A DNA stretch of 64,000 nt from Shewanella psychrophila (GTDB lineage: Bacteria > Pseudomonadota > Gammaproteobacteria > Enterobacterales > Shewanellaceae): positions 3,410,001 to 3,474,000 of the forward strand of contig NZ_CP014782.1 of the NCBI RefSeq assembly GCF_002005305.1, in the 5' to 3' direction. The stretch's first letter is position 1; the number at the start of each line of letters is the position of its first letter. The notes beneath the pieces were generated by a model that was not told where the DNA came from, ran no database searches, and worked only from the letters and a program-made list of their open reading frames with translations. The position numbers were made by a program, and so were the translations under genes. This document shows positions 27,386 to 35,698 of this stretch, piece after piece.

Positions 27386-27491
27386 TAAGGCGTTTCAGCC
27401 CATCAACAAGACTTCCCTTCTCAACCACCCATATTTCTACAACTGAAGACATAGCTAAAATCACGTTAATTCAAGCACTTTAAATAACTAA

Positions 27492-27513
27492 AAATGTGAT
27501 CTTGATCACTTAA
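27492..27513. promoter_or_regulatory. CRP-like binding site
   Basis: The core TGTGATCTTGATCACT (27495-27510) matches the CRP consensus TGTGA-N6-TCACA at all but the last base. The flanking AAA on the left also matches, giving about 18 of 22 consensus positions. It lies about 55 bp upstream of the first possible start of the trifunctional sulfur gene. A TAATAT hexamer at 27524-27529 is a candidate -10. An EtrA/Fnr-type reading (GTGAT-N4-ATCAC) is also possible because those sites overlap in form. Confidence 0.65.
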
Positions 27514-27566
27514 GCCAAACTGCTAATATAACCACATCGAATTACATATATCAAATAGTTATATAA

Positions 27567-29921
27567 ATGTTATTTATTGAGCACTTGTATAACGAAATGC
27601 CAAACAACAAGACGAGTGCCCTTATGAGTCAAGCAGCCCATTTAAGCCAGATCTACCTAGATGCTAACGCCACAACACCTGTACTTCCCCAAGCGGCGCA
27701 AGCTGCAATGACAGCCATGGAAGAATTGTTTGGTAATCCAAGTAGCAGCCATATCACAGGTCTTCAAGCCAAGAACTTGATGGAGCAAACCAGACAACGA
27801 GCTAAGGTCTTGCTGGGTACGGGCAACGGCAAACTCATCTTCACCAGTGGCGCAACCGAAGGGATTCAAACAGGGATTCTTTCAGGTTTAATCAAGGCCA
27901 GAGAAAACCTCGAACCAGGTAAGCAATACACTATTCTTTATGGTGAAACTGAGCACAAAGCAGTACCAAACTCACTGGAACATTGGAATAATATCTTAGG
28001 TCTTAATGCTAAAATAATCGCTATTCCAGTCGACTCATTAGGTAACCTAGACCTCAAATTCATCGCACGAGAAGTGCCTAACGCCCTGATGATCTGCACC
28101 ATGGCGGTCAACAACGAAACCGGCGTATATCAAGACCTCAAACAGCTAGAGCAGACAATTCGTAATAACAATGCCGATATTTTCTGGATGGTTGATTGTG
28201 TACAGGCTCTGGGGAAGCGTCCACTAGAGCTGAGCAAAACCAGCATAGACTACGCCCCATTTAGCGGCCACAAACTCTATGCTCCAAAAGGCATTGGCTT
28301 CATTTATATTCGAGACTCGGCTCCCTTCACTCCCTTTATTGCAGGTGGCGGACAGGAGAGCGGATTACGTTCAGGCACTGAAAACCTGCCTGGATTCGCA
28401 GCCCTCAATGTGATTTTCGAGATGTTGCTCGACCATGAAAACTCCTGTTTTTCGACCGCTGAAAAACTTGAGGATTACAGACAACAACTAGTGACGAGTC
28501 TTACCGCAGCTTTTCCTGAGATAGTGTTTAACCACAGCTTCGAAAACAGTGTAGCCACTACACTAAACTTCGCCGTTCCGGGGTTTAGCAGCAAAGAACT
28601 CATGGATCTCTTCGATGCCGCAAATATTCGTGTCAGCTCAGGCTCGGCTTGTAGCTCTAAGGTTACCCGTAGTTTCGTTCTCGACGCCATGGGCTTACCC
28701 GCCTGGCAGAGTGAGTCAGCTATTCGTCTCTCTTTCGGCCCAGCCATGACTCAAACCGAGGTCGACGCCGCCTGTGACAGAATTCAACTTGCCGCCAGCG
28801 CCTTAACCCACAGCTGCCTGATGTTAGATGACACTCAATTAAACGATGATAAGGCCCCTCTCGATGGTTTAGTGCAACTCAGAGGTGGCGCAAGTTGCAC
28901 CTGGATTTACGCTGATCTGAAAACGAAACAGGCATTGATCATCGATCCACTGCCCGAGCTAGAGAAACGTATCAATACCCTGCTCGAATGCCAGCAACTC
29001 TCGCCAATCGCCATTATCGATACCCATGGTCATGCTGATCATATCTCGGGCCGCGTCGCCTTGGCCGAGAAGCACCTCAAGCATCAGAAGTGTGATCACT
29101 TAGGTTGGCCAGAGGCAAGTGAAAAAGTACAGCTTGATGACACTGAACTCCATATGATTAAACTAGGTGAACTCTCGCTTTTAAAAGTCGCCTCACCGGG
29201 CCATACCGATGACAGCATCAGCCTCTTGTTAACATCAGATATCACCAACCTCAAGAACTCGACCCGATTCGCTTTCTGTGGTGATACCGTACTAATGGGA
29301 AGCTTGGGCAGAACCAACTTCGAGTCCAGTAGCTCAAATAAAATGTTCCACAGCTTAAAGCAACTCGAACAGTTAATCGGCCCCAACACCTTACTCTGTG
29401 CCAGCCATGACTATAACAACGAGTTTACCACCAGCTTGATGGCCGAAGTGACGCGTAACTCTTTGCTCGATGACGTACTTAAAGGCCAAGTCACCGAGAG
29501 TCAGTTTGTAAATAGAAAAGCAAACTTAGACGCAAACCTTAATGATGAAGTCGGTACCGAGATCATGTGCGGCGCCTATACGTCCGATTGCCATAAATTG
29601 GCCATCAAGGAGTACGACGCTTCCAGTCTTAAGCTAGAACTCGGACAGTCAAACAAAATCAAATTAGTAGATATCCGTGAGCCACACGAGTACGCATTGC
29701 AACACTCACTTGGCATGGAAACTGTCGAGACAACCAAGAGTATCAATGTACCTATGACACGCTTAGTACAATTTATTCAAGAGCATCAGGCTGATAAAAC
29801 CAGTGAGTGGGTATTAGTGTGCCGCAGTGGCAGTCGCTCACTCGTGGTAGCCCAAGCTATGCAAAGGTTAGGTTTTAGCAATATCGCCCACCTCAAAGGC
29901 GGCTACGCGCTCAGCAGCTAA
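27567..29921 (+). CDS. fusion: cysteine desulfurase, metallo-beta-lactamase (persulfide dioxygenase-like), rhodanese
   Basis: This is a 784-residue three-domain protein of sulfur metabolism. Domain 1 (about 25-415) is a NifS/IscS-type PLP cysteine desulfurase: the Schiff-base lysine is K236 in SGHKLYAPKG, and the persulfide-carrying cysteine is C362 in SSGSACSS. Domain 2 (about 430-650) is a metallo-beta-lactamase fold with THGHADH at 486-492 and later metal ligands PGHTDDS and CASHDY. This resembles ETHE1/persulfide dioxygenases. Domain 3 (about 670-784) is a rhodanese with C752 in CRSGSRS. Together they could take sulfur from cysteine, pass persulfide, and oxidise or transfer it. Start codon choice (27567, 27597 or 27624) is uncertain. 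Confidence 0.9.
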   Translation: MLFIEHLYNEMPNNKTSALMSQAAHLSQIYLDANATTPVLPQAAQAAMTAMEELFGNPSSSHITGLQAKNLMEQTRQRAKVLLGTGNGKLIFTSGATEGIQTGILSGLIKARENLEPGKQYTILYGETEHKAVPNSLEHWNNILGLNAKIIAIPVDSLGNLDLKFIAREVPNALMICTMAVNNETGVYQDLKQLEQTIRNNNADIFWMVDCVQALGKRPLELSKTSIDYAPFSGHKLYAPKGIGFIYIRDSAPFTPFIAGGGQESGLRSGTENLPGFAALNVIFEMLLDHENSCFSTAEKLEDYRQQLVTSLTAAFPEIVFNHSFENSVATTLNFAVPGFSSKELMDLFDAANIRVSSGSACSSKVTRSFVLDAMGLPAWQSESAIRLSFGPAMTQTEVDAACDRIQLAASALTHSCLMLDDTQLNDDKAPLDGLVQLRGGASCTWIYADLKTKQALIIDPLPELEKRINTLLECQQLSPIAIIDTHGHADHISGRVALAEKHLKHQKCDHLGWPEASEKVQLDDTELHMIKLGELSLLKVASPGHTDDSISLLLTSDITNLKNSTRFAFCGDTVLMGSLGRTNFESSSSNKMFHSLKQLEQLIGPNTLLCASHDYNNEFTTSLMAEVTRNSLLDDVLKGQVTESQFVNRKANLDANLNDEVGTEIMCGAYTSDCHKLAIKEYDASSLKLELGQSNKIKLVDIREPHEYALQHSLGMETVETTKSINVPMTRLVQFIQEHQADKTSEWVLVCRSGSRSLVVAQAMQRLGFSNIAHLKGGYALSS

Positions 29922-29944
29922 TGGGATTTGCTATAGGATAAACG

Positions 29945-30838
29945 TCATTGTAGTAACTGAGCACACTGCTTTGGTTTCACCTTGACAGGTTTAGGCTCTT
30001 TCTTCTTATCTTTAGACGTTTGAGCCGACTTTTTAAGCTGTAAAATCTGCTGCTTCCACCAACTAAGGTCTCCACAACCTGTGCCGCTTTTGGGCGGATT
30101 TTGATTTTGACACAGCTTGTCTCCATCCGGGCAACTTAAGCGCACATGCATATGGATCTTATGCCCCCACCAGGGGCGTACTTTACTGAGCCAATGATGA
30201 CTTGAGTCGATATCGCCTTGAGCCTGCTCACACAGCTTTTGTTTAATCGCGGGGTTAACAAATACCCGGGCCACTTGAGGGTTTTCAGCTGCCAGCCTTA
30301 TCATCTTGCCATGTAAAGCTTGCCAGTTATCATTGACCTCAAAGCTATTAGTATCTACCAGACTCAACTCTTCAGGGGACTCTCTTTGCTCTAGGGTTTG
30401 CAGCTTGGCAGCCTGTCTAAACCAGATGTCCACATCCAGACCAATTTGATGACTAGCATGGCCAGAAACAAAATTCCCGCCACGGGGCATGGAGATATCA
30501 CCAATCAATAGATCATCACCTTCTGACTGGTTTAACTGCTTAGCAAACTCTTGCACAAAAGAGATAAGTTCGGGGTGGCCATAGTAGCGATTCCTTGAAG
30601 TACGAATAACCTGATAGCCCTTACCTTCTAATGGCAAGGTATCGGCTCCAGCGAGACAACCATTAGCATAGGAGCCAATGGCCAAGCTACCAATTTTAGT
30701 AACGAACGGCACCTCACCATCAGGCTGATCATTTGTTACCGGATAAGGCGTCTTCATCTCGCTCCACACATTGGCAATGGCTTGCAGCGGGACAAACAGT
30801 GGCAATAACTGGAAGAGTATCAGCCATCCCTTATTCAT
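29945..30838 (-). CDS. mepA: penicillin-insensitive murein DD-endopeptidase MepA
   Basis: This periplasmic zinc peptidase of family M74 cuts D-alanyl-meso-diaminopimelyl cross-links in peptidoglycan. Signature blocks are present: SGHASHQIGLDVDIW (metal His and Asp) and WWGHKIHMHVRL (further His ligands), followed by Cys pairs near the C-terminus (SCPDGDKLC, GTGCGDLSWW). The ATG at 30836-30838 is chosen because it gives a proper signal peptide (MNKGWLILFQLLPLF) with AAGGA seven bases upstream. The longer reading adds 17 residues before the signal. The C-terminal tail is Lys-rich and longer than usual. Confidence 0.93.
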   Translation of the reverse strand: MNKGWLILFQLLPLFVPLQAIANVWSEMKTPYPVTNDQPDGEVPFVTKIGSLAIGSYANGCLAGADTLPLEGKGYQVIRTSRNRYYGHPELISFVQEFAKQLNQSEGDDLLIGDISMPRGGNFVSGHASHQIGLDVDIWFRQAAKLQTLEQRESPEELSLVDTNSFEVNDNWQALHGKMIRLAAENPQVARVFVNPAIKQKLCEQAQGDIDSSHHWLSKVRPWWGHKIHMHVRLSCPDGDKLCQNQNPPKSGTGCGDLSWWKQQILQLKKSAQTSKDKKKEPKPVKVKPKQCAQLLQ

Positions 30839-30991
30839 AACTCCGTCCTTACTTACTATTACTTCTCTGCATCCATACACTTTTGACACTTATTAGTGAA
30901 AAATGACTTAAAGAGTGTCGGCTCGATCCACAAACAGACAACATTTTTTGTACTTAACAAGTGTCATCTTAAAATCAAAATACTCGAGCCT

Positions 30992-31327
30992 TTAACTAAC
31001 AGAGATATAGCCAATATGACAATAATCATTGCCGGACGTCTTTTCTTGATTGGTATAGAGGCGAACCGTTGTACCAGACATTTTTGCAGCAAGAAGCACG
31101 CTGACAAAAATTTGATAATTACTATCATCGTCATTTAAGTATGCCCAACCACTGTCATTACCACACAGCTTAGGTGCCCCCTCAAGAGTGACTCGAAAAC
31201 CATAGTTCTTACCGTGGGTAACATCTATAGTATTAACCTGTCCAATAACCGCACCATCCCAAGCTTGAGTGTCTAACGTCCAAAGCAATGCAAGAAGCAA
31301 AGTAAAAAACACAACTAGATACTTCAT
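30992..31327 (-). CDS. array paralogue 1 (distal): small secreted Cys-pair protein
   Basis: This 111-residue member of the small-secreted-protein array is the last in transcription order. The start ATG at 31325-31327 has GGAG five bases upstream and gives a signal peptide (MKYLVVFFTLLLALLWTLDTQA). The mature part follows the array pattern: a first Cys (APKLC), an aromatic segment, the helix core FVSVLLAAKMSGTTVRLY, a second Cys (NDYC) and a short C-terminal strand. Two Cys are placed to form one disulfide. The function is unknown. Identity to its neighbours is low except for this pattern. Confidence 0.7.
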   Translation of the reverse strand: MKYLVVFFTLLLALLWTLDTQAWDGAVIGQVNTIDVTHGKNYGFRVTLEGAPKLCGNDSGWAYLNDDDSNYQIFVSVLLAAKMSGTTVRLYTNQEKTSGNDYCHIGYISVS

Positions 31328-31349
31328 AAAAACTCCAAATATAAATCCA

Positions 31350-31700
31350 TTAATGTGCCAGTAGTTGAACCGTAGAGATATCCTCTCCATCACCCCAGCG
31401 TGTACAGCTATGCTTTCCCGTTATCTTTACTGGCGTTTTAGCCATGTAAGCGGCAAGAAGCATACTGAATTGACTCTGGCCATAACGAGTGTTCTCATCT
31501 TTGATCATCCAATAGGTATGAGTTGCTGAACATTCGGGGCGTTCACTTCTCTCGCCGCTCCCGTCTGAAAGAAGTATAAACCAATGCAAGCCATCATCCC
31601 GAACAATGACGTTGGTCACAGTCCCTTGTTGAACACTGGCCAAGGATGAGAATGACACCAGAAAAATAGTAAATAACAACAAGACTCTTTGCATATCCAT
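31350..31700 (-). CDS. array paralogue 2: small secreted Cys-pair protein
   Basis: This 116-residue secreted protein has a signal peptide to about LAS (residue 22). The mature domain carries a first Cys in RPEC, THTYWMI, the core QSQFSMLLAAYMAKTPVKI, the second Cys in KHSC and a terminal strand. It is clearly related by pattern to the flanking array members. Two in-frame ATG codons (31700 and 31694) are possible starts; a TAAGAG stretch lies just upstream of them. The 22-bp gap to the next member suggests co-transcription. Confidence 0.7.
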   Translation of the reverse strand: MDMQRVLLLFTIFLVSFSSLASVQQGTVTNVIVRDDGLHWFILLSDGSGERSERPECSATHTYWMIKDENTRYGQSQFSMLLAAYMAKTPVKITGKHSCTRWGDGEDISTVQLLAH

Positions 31701-31749
31701 TTGCTCTTATATTTCGTTTATTGAATTATTGTCCATGTGAGTTATCAGC

Positions 31750-32421
31750 TCATACGGACAGATGATGTAATTGCTTCTCTACCACTTTTGCCATCACGCT
31801 ATCTACGGCCTGCTTCATCAATAACACTGACAATGCACCATCACGTTTCAGATCGGCTAATGGATAGCTAGGGATGATTGTGGTTTGCGTATCTTCATTT
31901 GCGTCAGTAAAGTCGTTAGGATAGTGATATGCGAATTGCTCTTGTTGGCTGATATTGACAATCACCACCAGCTCGGCAGATGTCGCATCATCAGTCCCAC
32001 CAGTAGTTTTAAACCCATATCGCTTTATTTCTACATTTGGGAATCCAACAGTAACATCACGATTTTCCTCACCCCAGAAAACAGCCTTCCAAGCAGCTTG
32101 AGACTGAGTCTCGATACTCTGGGAAATATAGGAGTTCATGTCAAAACCACTGACTCTTGCAGGCTCTTGGATATCTTTGGCAATCCCTACATCAATGGCA
32201 ACGCCTAACGCGATACCAACAGGTCCCATTGTCGACATCAAAGCAAAACTGGCGCCAGCGCCTTTACCCTGAAACTGTATGCGATTAGGCTCTGAAAAAT
32301 GAACAGCAATAGCTGAAGACTTCTTACTATAAACTGCTGAAGACTCCTCCCCATAAAAGGAAGAGCAGCCAACCATAAATTGAGTAACCATAAGACAAAG
32401 CAGAACAATGCGTTTTTTCAA
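31750..32421 (-). CDS. lipoprotein inside the small-protein array
   Basis: This 223-residue predicted lipoprotein has the signal peptide MKKRIVLLCLMVTQFMV followed by GC at 18-19, the lipidation site. A hydrophobic Gly-rich stretch (about 53-80, ASFALMSTMGPVGIALG) might be a buried or membrane-inserting helix pair. The rest is soluble. It does not share the Cys-core pattern of the array, so it is a different family embedded in it. It could anchor the locus at the outer membrane. The family is not recognised. Confidence 0.65.
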   Translation of the reverse strand: MKKRIVLLCLMVTQFMVGCSSFYGEESSAVYSKKSSAIAVHFSEPNRIQFQGKGAGASFALMSTMGPVGIALGVAIDVGIAKDIQEPARVSGFDMNSYISQSIETQSQAAWKAVFWGEENRDVTVGFPNVEIKRYGFKTTGGTDDATSAELVVIVNISQQEQFAYHYPNDFTDANEDTQTTIIPSYPLADLKRDGALSVLLMKQAVDSVMAKVVEKQLHHLSV

Positions 32422-32519
32422 AATAACGTCCTTAATTTACCGGGTAGAGCCTAGTGATTTTTATAAACGCATTTGAATTTGCATCCCATGGCTCACATCT
32501 CAACGGGTTCATTATGTAA

Positions 32520-32858
32520 TTAATACACTTCCAAACGTTTAAGACCTTCGATGTTGCCATTGACAATACACACGTCAGAACCCACCAGCCTCAGCGTTTT
32601 TTTAGCTGCATAGGCAGTCAATAACTGCGCGTAGACTTGCTTACCAAATTCGCTCTCTGTAGGCAAAACATAGTCCCAAACTGACGTTGAATGGCAATGC
32701 TCGCTATCCCTTGCAGCCACACCTTCCGTTTGAATAAATACTTTTTGACCGTAAGTGTTATCCATCATAAGTCGCGTAATTGTCGTATCGACTATTTCTG
32801 ATGCTAACGCAGTAAAACTGACTGATATTGAAATAATTAAGAAAATTACTTTTTTCAC
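32520..32858 (-). CDS. array paralogue 3: small secreted Cys-pair protein
   Basis: This 112-residue array member starts at a GTG (32856-32858), with GGAGAGG upstream. The GTG directly opens the signal peptide (KKVIFLIISISVSFTALA). An upstream GTG at 32876 would place the ribosome-binding site inside the gene. The mature domain has EHC, the core KQVYAQLLTAYAAKKTLRLVG, then DVC and a C-terminal LKRLEVY strand. The core is one of the clearest matches to the array consensus. Confidence 0.7.
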   Translation of the reverse strand: MKKVIFLIISISVSFTALASEIVDTTITRLMMDNTYGQKVFIQTEGVAARDSEHCHSTSVWDYVLPTESEFGKQVYAQLLTAYAAKKTLRLVGSDVCIVNGNIEGLKRLEVY

Positions 32859-32895
32859 CTTTGCCCTCTCCAACACCTTGATTTAATCTAACCGG

Positions 32896-33228
32896 CTACT
32901 GAGTGAACATCCCTATAAAGTTAGCACCAGCGCAGCTATTATCTTCATAGTTGTGAGCACGAATCTTGTTACCAGAAGCGGCAGTAGCTAAAGCAATCGA
33001 AAAAGCTTGATTATAAGACTCTTTTGATTGAGATTTTTATGCTGGGAACAAGAGTGACTTACCAGCACAAGGTCCCGTACCACCAGATATTCTCAGATAA
33101 AATACATCTTGATTAGCCGCACTACTCGCTATTTCAGTAATCGTCGCCCCTCTGACTAACTCACCCGAGACTGCATAAGAAGATAAAAAAGCTAAACACA
33201 ATGTAGCCACACAGATTTTGTTTTTCAT
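32896..33228 (-). pseudogene. array paralogue 4, interrupted by an in-frame TAA
   Basis: From the ATG at 33226-33228 (GGAA upstream, signal peptide MKNKICVATLCLAFLSSYA) the frame runs through GGTGPC and then meets TAA at 33037-33039. The same frame continues for 46 further codons to TAG at 32896-32898. That part encodes the expected array core (QAFSIALATAASGNKIRAH), the second Cys (NSC) and a terminal strand. A single nonsense codon therefore divides an otherwise intact 110-residue member. It is either a recent pseudogene, a readthrough gene or a sequencing error. A caller that stops at the TAA would give only 63-69 residues. Confidence 0.75.
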
Positions 33229-33311
33229 TGGTATTCCATTTCGCAATAATCAATATTATTGACGACCTCCTAGCCCAGCCATCCATACTTGCTATTGATG
33301 AACAACTAGCA

Positions 33312-33653
33312 TTACTGCTTATCAAGTGTCACGTAGGCAATTTTACAACCAACTGATTTATCTACGGTACGAATGTGTACTTTCTTATCGGCCATCTGAG
33401 CCGCGAGCAAGGTTGAAAAAATCATATCAGCTGCAGGCTCACTACGCTTTAACGTGACATAAACATCCGACACCGCGGAACATGACATCAAGGTTTCATC
33501 ACCCGAAGTACCAATGTAGATAATGCCTGATGCATTAATGTAAAGCGTCTCAACATACACTCCGGAGCATCCAGTACTGTTGCATGCAGCATACGCAAAG
33601 CAATTAATAACTAAGAGAAGCAACCCAGCCGAAATTTTTAAAATTGTTTTCAT
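33312..33653 (-). CDS. array paralogue 5: small secreted Cys-rich protein
   Basis: This 113-residue array member starts at the ATG at 33651-33653, directly before the signal peptide KTILKISAGLLLLVINCFAYA. The mature domain opens with CNSTGC, an extra Cys pair not seen in most members. It then has the usual LMSC, the core DMIFSTLLAAQMADKKVHIR and VGC near the end. The repeated core makes membership clear. The ribosome-binding site is weak (AAGAA). Confidence 0.7.
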   Translation of the reverse strand: MKTILKISAGLLLLVINCFAYAACNSTGCSGVYVETLYINASGIIYIGTSGDETLMSCSAVSDVYVTLKRSEPAADMIFSTLLAAQMADKKVHIRTVDKSVGCKIAYVTLDKQ

Positions 33654-33715
33654 AATATTTCTTACTAAGTCCATTTAACTATGTGTTTATCTAAAAACAT
33701 GGGAGGTAATCTCTA

Positions 33716-34066
33716 TCACTCCGGATATTCTATGGCGTACAACTTACACCAAAAACTCTCACTACCACTCCACTTTTGATCTTCATGACCCTGAATTTTC
33801 ACGCTGGATTTAGAATGAAAAGCGGCTAACGCCATACTTAAATTAGCTTCAAATCCAGGGTCGGCTTTATTCATCCAATACCCAAAACATCCAACTGTAG
33901 AATTTTTGATACGGAAAACAACGTCACCATCACCGAACTGACTATATGAAATAAACCTGCTAATGGTGCTGACTGGACTCGCTTCGAGTGCGTAACTGCC
34001 AGCAGTAAATACGCCTGAGGCAATAGATGTAAGAGCTACAGTGCAAATTATTATAATTTTTCTCAT
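33716..34066 (-). CDS. array paralogue 6: small secreted Cys-pair protein
   Basis: This 116-residue array member starts at the ATG at 34064-34066 with a GGAAC stretch upstream; a TTG five codons earlier is less likely. The signal peptide spans about 1-27. The mature part has a first Cys in VGC followed by FGYWM, the core NLSMALAAFHSKSSVKIQG, a second Cys in FWC and the end YAIEYPE. It shows the consensus order with a slightly longer loop before the last Cys. Confidence 0.7.
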   Translation of the reverse strand: MRKIIIICTVALTSIASGVFTAGSYALEASPVSTISRFISYSQFGDGDVVFRIKNSTVGCFGYWMNKADPGFEANLSMALAAFHSKSSVKIQGHEDQKWSGSESFWCKLYAIEYPE

Positions 34067-34140
34067 TGTGATTTGTTCCAAACTTCATAGTGATTAATGA
34101 TTAACTTACCTTTCTAAATCTATCAAAAGCAGACATATAC

Positions 34141-34356
34141 CTAGAGCGAAACAGCTCTAATCAAAGGAGCTTTATGAGTTCCGGACTGCTCGCACTGATT
34201 CCAATAGTTAATATTGATATCAGAGCCATCTTTTTTTGCCTGCACAACTAATCCATATACATATGGAAACATAGGGTTGTTAGAATCGATAATGAATCGC
34301 GTCGAGTGTGCCGCACAAGCTGGCTTTACGGCCATATCAGATGGTGCATTTATCAA
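34141..34356 (-). pseudogene. array paralogue 7, N-terminally truncated remnant
   Basis: The 71-codon frame encodes only the C-terminal two-thirds of an array member: a first Cys (PAC), the core FPYVYGLVVQAKKDGSDININY, the second Cys (NQC) and a terminal strand (APLIRAVSL). No signal peptide or start with a ribosome-binding site is present, and the next array gene upstream ends only 22 bp away. The N-terminal part has been deleted. If translated from the TTG or internal ATG it would stay in the cytoplasm. Confidence 0.6.
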
Positions 34357-34378
34357 ATGTTAGGTATAGACAACAGCG

Positions 34379-34747
34379 CTAGTTATACTTAATTTCACTG
34401 ATTGAAAATATCGTACTAATATTTTCAAACCCATTGTCAGTACACTCACCATTACCATAGATTCGTGCCGTATTACCTGTTGCTAAACTCGTTAATGCGA
34501 TACTAAGCATCTGTTGTGCAACAGGCGAATCATGTTTAATAAAATACCACTGATGTGTATTGGTGGTTCCACTACACACAGATTCCCCTGACCATAAACC
34601 ACCTTTAATCACAACATAACTGCCCGTAACTTGTGGCTTATCAACAGCACCAACCCACACTACAGTTCCATCAGTAACCTCTGTCTTTGCGCTAGTGTCA
34701 AAAGCCAGAAACAATAAAGCCACCGTCAGTTTATGTATCAATTTCAT
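34379..34747 (-). CDS. array paralogue 8: small secreted Cys-pair protein
   Basis: This 122-residue array member has a signal peptide to about TSA (20). The mature domain has VCSGTTNTHQWYFI, the core AQQMLSIALTSLATGNTARIYG, a second Cys in GEC and the C-terminal strand ISEIKYN. This member shows the consensus most plainly and can serve as the family type sequence. A GAGAAAC stretch lies before the ATG. Confidence 0.72.
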   Translation of the reverse strand: MKLIHKLTVALLFLAFDTSAKTEVTDGTVVWVGAVDKPQVTGSYVVIKGGLWSGESVCSGTTNTHQWYFIKHDSPVAQQMLSIALTSLATGNTARIYGNGECTDNGFENISTIFSISEIKYN

Positions 34748-34790
34748 TTTGTTTCTCGCTATTTATCAAAGATGTCACGTGTTTTAAGTT

Positions 34791-35141
34791 TCAATTTATA
34801 ACGTCCAAATATGACAGTTCACAAGAACCATTTCTTATAGGAAGGGCTTCATTGGCATTGATATTGACTTTCTTCCCAGAGGCGAATGCCAAATATGCAG
34901 CACTGATCATATGTTGATTGTCGGCATTAATATAAACCCTATATGTAGCAGTACAGCCTGATGTTTCTGGCCATAAAATCGGTTCAGAAAACCATAGCTC
35001 AACCGTATTGTCATATGTGGTACCTGATTCATAATTTCCGACCGTACGAATTTTGTTTATAGTCAAATTCTTCACATAATTAGTTTCTGCTTGCACGAAA
35101 AATGACGCTAACAATAGTGCTAACAATTTCAGCTGTTTCAT
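34791..35141 (-). CDS. array paralogue 9: small secreted Cys-pair protein
   Basis: This 116-residue array member has the signal peptide MKQLKLLALLLASFFVQA, an unusually clean one. The mature part has SGCTATYRVYIN, the core HMISAAYLAFASGKKVNIN, a second Cys in GSC and the end LSYLDVIN. It is clearly paralogous by order and spacing, with low identity overall. Confidence 0.7.
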   Translation of the reverse strand: MKQLKLLALLLASFFVQAETNYVKNLTINKIRTVGNYESGTTYDNTVELWFSEPILWPETSGCTATYRVYINADNQHMISAAYLAFASGKKVNINANEALPIRNGSCELSYLDVIN

Positions 35142-35274
35142 AAAATTATATACTTTAGGTTAATCGTAAGTGGTTATGCTATTTCTCTTACTGGTATTTA
35201 TACCGAAGGAGCAATCCACTAGTATGCACAAAGCAAAAGCTAATAGGCATAGCCTCCCCTTTATCACTGTTCAA

Positions 35275-35619
35275 TTAATTATGAATATTCAAAAATGAAA
35301 ATTCATAATGTCCACCCGAATTAGGCTCAGTATCGTATGCAACGCTCACTTTTTTATCGGCAGTAAAAGCAGTTAAGAGCATACTAAAAAACAACTTAGC
35401 TTTTTCATTTGGCATGGGATCCGTTCCCCAATAATAAACGTATGACTTACCGTCCCCGCCATAGAACTGCACCCAATGAGTGTCCCACTGTAGATAAACA
35501 TTGTTAACCTTTACACCAGCGCCACGCCAATCAGAATCAGTCCAACGAACTGCCGCTTCAGAAGTAAAACTAGAGATTAATAAGACTATCAATACGATTC
35601 TTAACATTTTTATATCCAT
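35275..35619 (-). CDS. array paralogue 10: small secreted protein without the Cys pair
   Basis: This 114-residue array member has a signal peptide (MLRIVLIVLLISSFTSEA from the second Met, at 35607) and a core AKLFFSMLLTAFTADKKVSVAY that matches the family. The usual Cys positions are empty: the first is a YVYYWG segment and the second a GGHYEF segment. The disulfide has therefore been lost as a unit, which suggests the two Cys are paired in the other members. Confidence 0.68.
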   Translation of the reverse strand: MDIKMLRIVLIVLLISSFTSEAAVRWTDSDWRGAGVKVNNVYLQWDTHWVQFYGGDGKSYVYYWGTDPMPNEKAKLFFSMLLTAFTADKKVSVAYDTEPNSGGHYEFSFLNIHN

Positions 35620-35669
35620 ATAATCTAAACAATAATAGAGTCAACAGTTCAGAGCTGACTTTCCTATAT

Positions 35670-35698
35670 CTAATGGGCTCTGTTCCCTTTATTCTTTT
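35670..35698. repeat. REP-like short repeat, copy A
   Basis: This 28-29 bp block, CTAATGGG...CCCTTTATTC, overlaps the 3' end of the following array gene. It matches a second block at 36436-36464 at about 23 of 28 positions. On the minus strand it reads AATAAAGGG...CCCATTAG, the style of REP-type intergenic elements. Confidence 0.45.

Noticed and set aside
30896..31138. 80-codon plus-strand ORF overlapping array paralogue 1
   Set aside because: It overlaps a minus-strand gene with a signal peptide and Shine-Dalgarno. It has no ribosome-binding site and no family features of its own.
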